Under the pieces are notes generated by a model that did not search any database, was not told the origin of the DNA, and worked only from the letters and a program-made list of their open reading frames with translations. Position numbers and translations under genes: made by a program. A DNA stretch of 9,857 nt from an uncultured Rhodovulum sp. GTDB lineage: Bacteria; Pseudomonadota; Alphaproteobacteria; Rhodobacterales; Rhodobacteraceae. This document shows positions 1 through 5,581 of this stretch, piece by piece; position 1 is the first letter of the stretch; every line of letters starts with the position of its first letter. The stretch lies in contig CAMIMK010000093.1 of assembly GCA_946221765.1 (NCBI GenBank), positions 1 through 9,857 of the forward strand, read 5' to 3'.

Positions 1-386
1 TGAACGGCGGCCGCAGCCAGCTCGTCTTCTTCCTATCGACGACCTGCCCGATCTGCAAGGCGCTCGTCCCTGTCCTGCGCGACGCGGCCCGGGCGGAAGG
101 CGACTGGCTCGACGTGGTGCTCGCCTCCGACGGCGCGCCCGAGGCACACCGCCGGATGATCGCCCGCGAGCATCTGGAGGATTTCCCCTATGTGCTGTCG
201 GCCGAGCTCGGCATGACCTTCAAGGTCGCGAAGCTGCCCTTCGCCGTGCTGATCGACGGAACCGGGCGGATCCGCGCCAGGGGCCTCGTCAACACCCGCG
301 AGCAGATCGAGAGCCTGTTCCACGCCGCCGAAACGGGCAGGCCGTCGATCCAGAGCCTCCGGGCGGGCGAGACCCTGCCTGCCTGA
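1..386 (+). CDS. mauD: TTQ amine dehydrogenase accessory protein MauD/AauD (C-terminal part, 5' end outside window)
   Basis: MauD/AauD is a membrane-anchored, periplasm-facing thioredoxin-like protein. In the mau and aau clusters it is needed for correct disulfide formation and stability of the disulfide-rich small subunit of the TTQ amine dehydrogenase. The reading frame is open from the first bases (codons start at position 3) and gives 127 residues to a TGA at 384-386; the family is about 200 residues, so the N-terminal membrane anchor lies outside the window. A thioredoxin-fold core is visible: a hydrophobic strand (LVFFLS), then the redox motif CPIC at 45-56, and later the cis-proline region KLPFAVLID with the next strand. 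The gene lies 69 bases upstream of the small-subunit gene, the conserved D-A order. In the aau naming it would be aauD. Identification rests on the CPxC motif, the fold pattern and the neighbour; a generic TlpA/thioredoxin protein is unlikely in this context. Confidence 0.85.
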   Translation, partial: NGGRSQLVFFLSTTCPICKALVPVLRDAARAEGDWLDVVLASDGAPEAHRRMIAREHLEDFPYVLSAELGMTFKVAKLPFAVLIDGTGRIRARGLVNTREQIESLFHAAETGRPSIQSLRAGETLPA

Positions 387-407
387 ACCTCCCGACATGA
401 CCCGCCC

Positions 408-442
408 CGCCCCACCGAAACGCCCCACCGAAACGCCACCGA
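408..442 (+). repeat. Short tandem repeat, 13-bp unit, between mauD and the small-subunit gene
   Basis: The 13-mer CGCCCCACCGAAA occurs twice back to back, at 408-420 and 421-433. It is followed by a shortened third copy (CGCCACCGA, 434-442). The array fills much of the 69-base gap before the small-subunit gene and ends just before the GAGGA ribosome binding site at 444-448. It could be a slippage product with no role or a spacer affecting translation; nothing in the sequence decides this. Confidence 0.8.
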
Positions 443-455
443 TGAGGACAGACCC

Positions 456-965
456 ATGATCGATCGACTCCTGAAGATGCTCGACGGCACCATGGAGACC
501 GGGGCGCGCCGGGCCGCGCGGCGCCACGGGCGGCGCAGCTTCCTCGCCCAGGCCGGCGGGCTGATGCTCGGGACGGCCCTGGTGCCAGCCCTGCCCTTCG
601 ACCGCCGCGCCCGCGCCGCCGAGACCGGCGAGGACCCCTGCAGCTACTGGCGCCACTGCGCGCTCGACGGCAACCTCTGCTCGACCTCGGGGGGCTCGCT
701 CACCTCCTGCCCGCCGGGCTCGGAGGCCTCCTCGGTCAGCTGGGTGGGGACCTGCCTGAACCCGGAGGACAACCGGAACTATCTCGTCTCCTACAACGAC
801 TGCTGCGGCAAGGCACAGGTGTCGAACGCCGACTTCTGCTTCACCTCGAAGGGCGAGCGGCCGGGCTACCGGATGGGCCTCTATAACGACATCAACTGGT
901 GCATGGCCAACAAGAACACCGGCTATCACTGCACGGTGTCGGTCGTGGTCGGCCTCGCGGAATGA
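456..965 (+). CDS. mauA: TTQ amine dehydrogenase small (light) subunit, aromatic amine dehydrogenase-like (AauA/MauA family)
   Basis: This is the catalytic small subunit of a periplasmic quinoprotein that oxidises primary amines to aldehyde and ammonia. The two TTQ-forming tryptophans are W96 (motif SWVGTC) and W148 (motif NDINWCMA). D71 (ALDGN) and D115 (YNDCCG) match the two aspartates needed for TTQ formation and catalysis, and T160 matches the active-site threonine of aromatic amine dehydrogenase (AADH). The N-terminus is a long leader with a twin-arginine-like motif RRSFLAQ (26-32) and a hydrophobic stretch, with cleavage likely near ARA (52-54), typical for these subunits. The ends SWVGTC, DCCGK, RPGY, NDxNWCMAN and VSVVVGLA agree better with AADH of Alcaligenes faecalis, recalled from memory, than with Paracoccus methylamine dehydrogenase. 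Ten cysteines remain instead of twelve: the positions equal to C38 and C86 of the Paracoccus enzyme are T77 and D126. The start has GAGGA seven bases upstream. Under aau naming this is aauA. The family is certain; the substrate class is inferred. Confidence 0.93.
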   Translation: MIDRLLKMLDGTMETGARRAARRHGRRSFLAQAGGLMLGTALVPALPFDRRARAAETGEDPCSYWRHCALDGNLCSTSGGSLTSCPPGSEASSVSWVGTCLNPEDNRNYLVSYNDCCGKAQVSNADFCFTSKGERPGYRMGLYNDINWCMANKNTGYHCTVSVVVGLAE

Positions 966-1408
966 CCCTGCTGCCGCGGCCCCTTCTTCTGGCGGCGCTC
1001 TGCGCCACCGCGACGCCGGGCCTCGCCCTGGCCGATGGCGCGACGCTCTTTTCCGAGACCTGTGCCGCCTGCCATGGCGAGGGCGGCGTCGGCACGCCCG
1101 GCCTCGCGCCGCCGCTCAACCTTGCCGACTTCTGGGCCGGGCTGGGGGACAAGGCGCCCGCCTATGTCGCCGGCGTCCTGATGTCCGGGCTGACCGGCAA
1201 GATCACCGCGGGCGGCATGGACTTTATCGGCCTGGCCATGCCCGCCCAGGTGCATCTGACGGATGCCGAGGCGGCCGAGGTCGGGACCTTCGTGCTCGCC
1301 ACCCTCGGCGGGCAGGCGGCGCAGGCCTTGACACCCGAGGCGATCGCCGCCGACCGCGCGGCACCGCCGACCCATGCGGACCTCCGCGCGCTGCGCAAGG
1401 GCGGGTGA
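962..1408 (+). CDS. Periplasmic monohaem c-type cytochrome, probable electron acceptor of the amine dehydrogenase
   Basis: This is a small secreted cytochrome c of 148 residues. The first 24 residues form a signal peptide (hydrophobic LLLAALCATA, cleavage likely after LALA). A single haem site CAACH lies at C34, C37 and H38. M93 in GLAMPAQ is the best candidate for the sixth iron ligand, with M86 as an alternative. The mature protein is about 124 residues. The chosen ATG overlaps the stop codon of the small-subunit gene (ATGA at 962-965), so the two are translationally coupled; a longer in-frame start at 899 would lie inside the upstream gene and put residues before the signal peptide. A small periplasmic monohaem cytochrome gene directly behind the small-subunit gene is also known in the aau cluster of A. 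faecalis (orf-2). The role of accepting electrons from TTQ is inferred from position. I cannot assign a named cytochrome class beyond class I-like. Confidence 0.85.
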   Translation: MTLLPRPLLLAALCATATPGLALADGATLFSETCAACHGEGGVGTPGLAPPLNLADFWAGLGDKAPAYVAGVLMSGLTGKITAGGMDFIGLAMPAQVHLTDAEAAEVGTFVLATLGGQAAQALTPEAIAADRAAPPTHADLRALRKGG

Positions 1409-1867
1409 ATGCGCCCTGCCACCCCCACCACCGTCGGCATGGCCGCCCTCGCGATCGCTGCGATGCTGACGCCCGGTGCGGGGCAGGCAGGCCCGTCGCC
1501 GTCGCCACGGGCCAACTATATCCTGAGGTGCGCCGGCTGCCACGGCATGGAGGGGCTCGGCACCGAGGCCGGCGGCATCCCCGGCTTTCCCGGCTCGATC
1601 GCCACGCTCGCCGGCGACGACACGGGCCGCACCTACATGGTGCACGTGCCCGGCGTGGTGGGGTCAAGCCTCGACGATGCCGAGATCGGCGCGGTCCTGA
1701 ACTATGTCCTGGAGCGGTGGGGGGCGCCGGGGGCGCCGCCCTTCTCGGCGGAGGAGGTCACCCGCCGGCGGGCCGAGCCCGTCGCCGACGTCGTGGCCCT
1801 GCGCAGCCGGCTCACGGCCCGGCTGGCGGCGGAGGGCAAGCCCCTCGCCCCCTATCCCTGGCCGTGA
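1409..1867 (+). CDS. Second periplasmic monohaem c-type cytochrome of the amine dehydrogenase cluster
   Basis: This is a 152-residue exported cytochrome c. The N-terminus is a signal peptide (hydrophobic segment about residues 9-22, cleavage likely after GQA at 27). The haem site CAGCH is at C41, C44 and H45, preceded by the usual aromatic residue (ANYILRCAGC). M77 in RTYMVHVPG may be the axial methionine. A helix typical of the cytochrome C-terminus follows (AEIGAVLNYVLERW, 91-104). After this there is an unusual tail of nearly 50 residues rich in Ala, Arg and Pro, ending in PYPWP. The ATG follows the TGA of the previous gene with no gap, so the two cytochromes are certainly one transcript. 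A second electron carrier between amine dehydrogenase and oxidase is plausible. It is not a copy of the first: apart from the haem motif the two look dissimilar. The internal ATG at 1439 would remove the charged start of the signal peptide and is less likely. Confidence 0.82.
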   Translation: MRPATPTTVGMAALAIAAMLTPGAGQAGPSPSPRANYILRCAGCHGMEGLGTEAGGIPGFPGSIATLAGDDTGRTYMVHVPGVVGSSLDDAEIGAVLNYVLERWGAPGAPPFSAEEVTRRRAEPVADVVALRSRLTARLAAEGKPLAPYPWP

Positions 1868-1894
1868 GGGGGCGCCGCCCGTAACGCGGAGGCG

Positions 1895-2653
1895 TCAGCG
1901 GACCGCGAGCGGGCCGCCTTCCTCGTCCTCGTCATCCTCGTCGTCGGTCTCGACGATGTTGAAAAGGCTCTCGGCATCGAGCTTCGCGGCGGCAGACGGG
2001 CGCTCGGAGGCGCCAATCGCGAAGGCTTCAAACCCGGCGCGGTCCGAGGGCAGCCGCGGCTCGGTCTCCATGCCGAGCGACTGCTCGGTCGAGACGAGCC
2101 GCATCCGCTCGGCATCCGTCATCGCGTCCGGCGATTTCCGCACCGCCTTCGCGACGGCCGCATCGAGCTCGCCCTGCTTGCACATGCCGAGCGCCACCGG
2201 ATCGACCGGCTGGATGTTGGCGATGTTCCAGTGGCTGCGGTCGCGGATCGACCCGATCGTCGGCTTGGTGGTGCCGACGAGCTTCGCGATCTGGCCGTCG
2301 GACAGCTCCGGATGGAACTTCACCAGCCAGGCGATGGCGGCGGGCCGGTCCTGCCGCTTGGAAAGCGGCGTGTAGCGGGGGCCCTTGCGCTTGGTCTCGC
2401 CTTCGGCCGCCGGGTTGTACATGAGCTTCAGCCGCGCGGCGGGGTTCTTCTCGCAGCGCTCGATCTCGCCGGTGGTGAGCTGACGGTTGGCGACCGGATC
2501 GAAGCCCTTGATCCCCTGCGCCACCTCGCCGTCGGCGATGCCGTTCACCTCGAGTTCGTGCAGCCCGCAGAATTCGGCGATCTGGGTGAAGGTGAGGGTC
2601 GTATTGTCGATCAGCCAGACGGCGGTCGCCTTCTGCATCAGGGGAAGCGCCAT
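1895..2653 (-). CDS. trcR: TrcR (DUF1013) family cell-cycle transcriptional regulator
   Basis: This 252-residue protein belongs to the alphaproteobacterial DUF1013 family, annotated as cell cycle transcriptional regulator TrcR. It shows two helix-turn-helix-like stretches: residues about 13-40 (LTFTQIAEFCGLHELEVNGIAD) and 116-139 (ELSDGQIAKLVGTTKPTIGS, then IRDR). Between them is the conserved basic segment GPRYTPLSKRQDRPAAIAWL. The C-terminus (about 200-252) is low in conservation and strongly acidic (ETDDEDDEDEEGG), which is usual for the family. The start ATG is at 2651-2653 with AAGGAG seven bases upstream (plus-strand CTCCTT at 2661-2666). The gene is convergent with the cytochrome genes, with only 27 bases between stops, and divergent from the RNase T2 gene. 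It is a core alphaproteobacterial gene and likely independent of both neighbouring operons. The family call is firm; the precise cellular role is known only at family level. Confidence 0.85.
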   Translation of the reverse strand: MALPLMQKATAVWLIDNTTLTFTQIAEFCGLHELEVNGIADGEVAQGIKGFDPVANRQLTTGEIERCEKNPAARLKLMYNPAAEGETKRKGPRYTPLSKRQDRPAAIAWLVKFHPELSDGQIAKLVGTTKPTIGSIRDRSHWNIANIQPVDPVALGMCKQGELDAAVAKAVRKSPDAMTDAERMRLVSTEQSLGMETEPRLPSDRAGFEAFAIGASERPSAAAKLDAESLFNIVETDDEDDEDEEGGPLAVR

Positions 2654-2769
2654 GACCTAGCTCCTTTCGTCGAAACAAACCTCTCCCGGGATCCGGAGGC
2701 TCGGGACTGGCCCGACCGCCGGCGCGAAGGTTGGTTTTCGCGGGGGAGTTCCCAAGCTATATAGGCCCG
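2654..2769. promoter_or_regulatory. Divergent intergenic region of trcR and RNase T2 gene, with a TATATA box
   Basis: This 116-base gap must hold the promoters of both divergent genes. The only AT-rich element is the perfect 8-bp palindrome CTATATAG at 2757-2764. Read on the plus strand, TATATA (2758-2763) as a -10 box would start transcription at about 2770, on the A of the chosen RNase T2 start codon, implying a leaderless mRNA. No good -35 hexamer is visible at the proper distance (TTTTCG at 2735-2740 is the nearest). Because the box is symmetric it could also serve trcR. The trcR ribosome binding site is clear (CTCCTT at 2661-2666); none is seen for the RNase gene. The promoter assignment is weak. 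Confidence 0.35.
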
Positions 2770-3405
2770 ATGAAACCGATGATAAAGGCCTATCTGGTGG
2801 CATGGATGCTGGCCGCCGGGCCGGTCGCCGCAGAAGACTTCGACTATTACGTCCTGGCGCTCAGCTGGACGCCGAGCTTCTGCGCCAGCGGGAGTGCGGC
2901 CGGGGACGAGGATGGACCGGGAGGGCAGTGCGATCCCGACCGGGATCTCGGTTTCACTCTCCACGGCCTCTGGCCCCAGTGGGATGCCGGAGGCTGGCCT
3001 GAATACTGCGAGACCGACGCGCGCGACCCGAGCCGGCGCGAGACCGCCGCAATGGCCGACATCATGGGGTCCGGCGGGCTCGCCTGGTACCAGTGGAAGA
3101 AGCACGGGCGCTGTTCGGGCCTGGAGGCCGGGCGCTACTTCCGTCTTTCGCGTGCCCTCTATCAGGCGCTCGACCTGTCCGTGCCGACCGCCCGCCGGCT
3201 GTCCGCCGCGGAGCTGGAGGAGGCGTTCCGCGCCGCGAACCCCGATTTTCCGCCGGACTCGGTGATCGTCACCTGCCGCGCCCGGGCGATCCGCGAAATT
3301 CGCCTGTGCATCGGCACCGATCTGGAACCGCGTCCCTGCGGCCGCGACGTGCTGGCCGATGCCTGCCGCAGCGGGGGGCCGCAGGAGTTTCCGCCGGTTC
3401 CCTAG
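2770..3405 (+). CDS. Secreted RNase T2 family ribonuclease
   Basis: RNase T2 enzymes are secreted or periplasmic endoribonucleases cleaving RNA through 2',3'-cyclic phosphates. From ATG 2770 the protein has 211 residues: a signal peptide (MKPMIKAYLVAWMLAAGPVAA, cleavage near residue 21), then the family start EDFDYYVLALSWTPSFC. Active-site motif CAS I is FTLHGLWPQ with H65. CAS II is WYQWKKHGRCSG with K111 and H112. Eight cysteines (38, 54, 80, 115, 169, 180, 190, 199) allow four disulfides. The residue corresponding to the catalytic glutamate of CAS II (E-x-x-K-H) is Q108, so activity may be altered. The upstream in-frame TTG at 2731 would put 13 extra residues before the signal peptide and is not preferred. 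There is no Shine-Dalgarno sequence before 2770. The gene stands alone, 74 bases before fdsG, and has no evident link with formate metabolism. Confidence 0.88.
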   Translation: MKPMIKAYLVAWMLAAGPVAAEDFDYYVLALSWTPSFCASGSAAGDEDGPGGQCDPDRDLGFTLHGLWPQWDAGGWPEYCETDARDPSRRETAAMADIMGSGGLAWYQWKKHGRCSGLEAGRYFRLSRALYQALDLSVPTARRLSAAELEEAFRAANPDFPPDSVIVTCRARAIREIRLCIGTDLEPRPCGRDVLADACRSGGPQEFPPVP

Positions 3406-3415
3406 GATCCCCGGC

Positions 3416-3434
3416 CGATAGGTTTTGTCTATCG
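3416..3434. promoter_or_regulatory. Probable LysR-type operator (T-N11-A inverted repeat) upstream of fdsG
   Basis: CGATAG (3416-3421) and CTATCG (3429-3434) form a perfect 6-bp inverted repeat around a 7-base spacer. The inner ATAG-N7-CTAT gives T3419-N11-A3431, the classical LysR-family binding geometry. It lies 45 bases before the fdsG start, in a 74-base gap, and a LysR-type regulator gene lies at the other end of the operon (stop at 9593). LysR control of fds operons is known in other bacteria. The pairing of this site with that regulator is inferred. Confidence 0.55.
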
Positions 3435-3459
3435 ATGCACGGAACTTGGGGATTGCATC
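3434..3459. promoter_or_regulatory. Second inverted repeat (GATGCA-N14-TGCATC) next to the LysR-type box
   Basis: GATGCA (3434-3439) and TGCATC (3454-3459) are perfect inverted half-sites with 14 bases between them, starting where the first inverted repeat ends. LysR regulators commonly use a strong recognition site plus a neighbouring weaker activation site nearer the promoter, and this could be the latter. Half-site sequences differ from those of the first repeat, so it may belong to another factor or be chance. Confidence 0.3.
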
Positions 3460-3479
3460 ACGGCCCCTGCTGGCGTTCC

Positions 3480-4007
3480 ATGGCCGAAAGCCAGCTCACC
3501 GAGCGGGAAAAAAGCAAGCGTCTGGAGGGTGCCCTGTCACGTCACGAGCCGTTCAGCGCGGAACGGGTCCGCGATATCGTCGAGGGGCTGTGCGGCCTTG
3601 AAGGGCCGCTGATGCCGATCCTGCACGAGATCCAGCACAGTTTCGGGCATGTCCCCGACGCCGCCCTGCCTGTTGTGGCCGAGGCACTGAACCTCAGCCG
3701 GGCCGAGGTCTACGGGGTCGCGACCTTCTACCCGGATTTCCGCCGCACCCCTGCGGGCCGGCATGTCGTGAAGCTCTGCCGGGCCGAGGCCTGCCAGTCC
3801 CGGGGCGCGACCGCCCTGGCCGAACTGGCCGAGGCCCGCCTCGGCGTGCGGCTCGGCGAGACCCGGGCCGATGGCAAGGTGACGCTGGAGCCCGTCTACT
3901 GCCTCGGCCTCTGCGCCACGGCACCCTCGGCGATGGTGGACGGCCGCCTGGTCGGCCGGCTGGATGCGGAGGCGCTGGAGGCGATCGCGGGCGAGGTGGA
4001 GCGATGA
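3480..4007 (+). CDS. fdsG: NAD-dependent formate dehydrogenase gamma subunit (FdsG, NuoE-like)
   Basis: FdsG is the small electron-transfer subunit of the soluble NAD-linked formate dehydrogenase and is homologous to NuoE of complex I. It carries one [2Fe-2S] cluster near the FMN site of FdsB. The 175-residue protein has the family features: the helical N-terminal half with MPILHEIQHSFGHVP, the motif RAEVYGVATFYPDF (74-87), and a thioredoxin-like ferredoxin domain with cluster ligands C100 and C105 (KLCRAEACQSRG) and C141 and C145 (VYCLGLCATAP). The stop codon overlaps the fdsB start as ATGA. The start was placed at ATG 3480; an in-frame ATG at 3435 is possible but would begin directly on the operator-like inverted repeats. 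No clear Shine-Dalgarno sequence precedes either start, so the N-terminus is uncertain; the rest is firm. Confidence 0.93.
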   Translation: MAESQLTEREKSKRLEGALSRHEPFSAERVRDIVEGLCGLEGPLMPILHEIQHSFGHVPDAALPVVAEALNLSRAEVYGVATFYPDFRRTPAGRHVVKLCRAEACQSRGATALAELAEARLGVRLGETRADGKVTLEPVYCLGLCATAPSAMVDGRLVGRLDAEALEAIAGEVER

Positions 4008-5572
4008 GCCTGCGCGTCTACCTGCCCCGGGATGCCGCGGCCCTCGCCTGCGGCGCGGACGCGGTCGCGGCGGCCCTCGAGGCCGAGGCCCGGGCGGCCG
4101 GGATCGAGATCACGCTCACGCGCACCGGCTCGCGCGGGATGCTGTGGCTCGAACCGCTGCTCGAGGTGGCGGCCGCAGACGGCACCCGCTGGGGGTTCGG
4201 CCCGGTGGCCAGGGGCGACATCCCGGCCCTGGTCGCGGCCGGCCTTCTCACCCGCCCCGAGGCCGTTGCCCATCCGACGGCGATCGGTGCCGTCGAGCGG
4301 CACCCCTTCCTCGCCGGCCAGACCCGCCTCACCTTCGCCCGCTGCGGCCTCGACGATCCGCTGGACCTCGAAGCCTATGTGGCCGGCGGCGGCTTTCGCG
4401 GGCTGGCGCGGGCGGTGGCGATGGCGCCGGAGGAGATCGTGGCCGAGGTGCTGGCCTCGGGCCTGCGCGGCCGCGGCGGCGCCGGCTTTCCGACCGGCAT
4501 CAAGTGGAAGACCGTGGCCGAGGCGCCGGCCGACCGCAAATACATCGTCTGCAACGCCGACGAGGGCGACAGCGGCACCTTCGCCGACCGGATGATCATC
4601 GAGGGCGATCCCTACCAGCTGATCGAGGGCATGGTGATCGCCGGTCTCGCGGTGGGGGCGACCAGGGGCTTCGTCTACATGCGGTCCGAATATCCCCATG
4701 CCACGGCCACCCTGCGCGCGGCGGTGGTGCGGGCCCGGCGGGCCGGATATCTCGGGCCGCGGGTGATGGGCCGCGCCCATGGCTTCGACATGGAGGTTCG
4801 GGAGGGCGCCGGCGCCTATGTCTGCGGCGAGGAGACCTCGCTCCTGGAGAGCCTCGAGGGCAAGCGCGGGCTCGTCCGCGCCAAGCCGCCGCTGCCGGCG
4901 CACAAGGGCCTGTTCGGCCGGCCCACGGTTATCAACAACGTGCTTTCGCTGACGGCGGTGCCGCATATCCTCGCCGACGGCGCGCAGGTCTACGCCGACT
5001 TCGGCATGGGGCGCTCCCGGGGGACCATGCCCTGGCAGATCGCCGGCAATGTCCGCCATGGCGGCCTCTACGAGACGGCCTTCGGCCTCACCCTCGGCGA
5101 CCTCGTCGAGAGGATCGGCGGCGGCACCGCCAGCGGCCGGCCGGTGAAGGCGGTGCAGGTCGGCGGCCCGCTCGGCGCCTATTTCCCGGTCGACCTCTTC
5201 GACACGCCGATGGACTACGAGAGCTTCACCGCCGCCGGCGGCCTCGTCGGCCACGGCGGACTCGTCGTCTTCGACGACACCGCCGACATGGCGCAGATGG
5301 CGCGCTTCGCCTTCGAATTCTGCGCCGTCGAGAGCTGCGGCAAATGCACCCCCTGCCGCATCGGCTCGACCCGCGGGCGCGAGACGGTGGAGCAGATCAT
5401 GGCCGGGATCGAGGTCGAGCGGAACCTGCGCCTGATCACCGACCTGGCCGAGACGATGAAGTTCGGCTCCCTTTGCGCGCTCGGCGGCTTCACCCCATAT
5501 CCGGTGATGAGCGCGATCACCCATTTCCCGGACGACTTCCGAGGCCGGGCGGCCCCGATGGCCGCGGAATAG
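4004..5572 (+). CDS. fdsB: NAD-dependent formate dehydrogenase beta subunit (FdsB, NuoF-like, FMN and NAD binding)
   Basis: FdsB takes electrons from the iron-sulfur chain to FMN and reduces NAD+. The 522-residue protein starts with an extra thioredoxin-like domain (about 1-110), which is typical of Fds/Hox-type NuoF homologues. The NuoF core follows. The FMN-binding glycine-rich loop is GLRGRGGAGFPTGIKW (153-168), followed by KYIVCNADEGDSGTFADR (179-196). The NAD/FMN region GAGAYVCGEETSLLESLEG spans 268-286, and KPPLPAHKGLFGRPTVINNV 294-313. The [4Fe-4S] cluster (N3) is bound by C445, C448 and C451 (ESCGKCTPCR) plus C491 (SLCALGG). The length fits the family and no key residue is missing. 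Its ATG overlaps the fdsG stop and is preceded by GAGGTGGAG. The stop codon TAG is embedded in the ribosome binding site of fdsA, so the genes are tightly coupled. Confidence 0.96.
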   Translation: MSLRVYLPRDAAALACGADAVAAALEAEARAAGIEITLTRTGSRGMLWLEPLLEVAAADGTRWGFGPVARGDIPALVAAGLLTRPEAVAHPTAIGAVERHPFLAGQTRLTFARCGLDDPLDLEAYVAGGGFRGLARAVAMAPEEIVAEVLASGLRGRGGAGFPTGIKWKTVAEAPADRKYIVCNADEGDSGTFADRMIIEGDPYQLIEGMVIAGLAVGATRGFVYMRSEYPHATATLRAAVVRARRAGYLGPRVMGRAHGFDMEVREGAGAYVCGEETSLLESLEGKRGLVRAKPPLPAHKGLFGRPTVINNVLSLTAVPHILADGAQVYADFGMGRSRGTMPWQIAGNVRHGGLYETAFGLTLGDLVERIGGGTASGRPVKAVQVGGPLGAYFPVDLFDTPMDYESFTAAGGLVGHGGLVVFDDTADMAQMARFAFEFCAVESCGKCTPCRIGSTRGRETVEQIMAGIEVERNLRLITDLAETMKFGSLCALGGFTPYPVMSAITHFPDDFRGRAAPMAAE

Positions 5573-5581
5573 GAGACATCG

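Noticed and set aside
899..961. Longer N-terminus for the first cytochrome, starting at ATG 899
   Set aside because: The extra 21 residues would lie inside the TTQ subunit gene and precede a normal signal peptide; the ATGA overlap at 962 is the natural start.
1868..1894. Small GC hairpin (GGGC-GCC-GCCC) between the convergent cytochrome and trcR genes, as a terminator
   Set aside because: The stem is only four base pairs with no T run, too weak to call in such GC-rich sequence.
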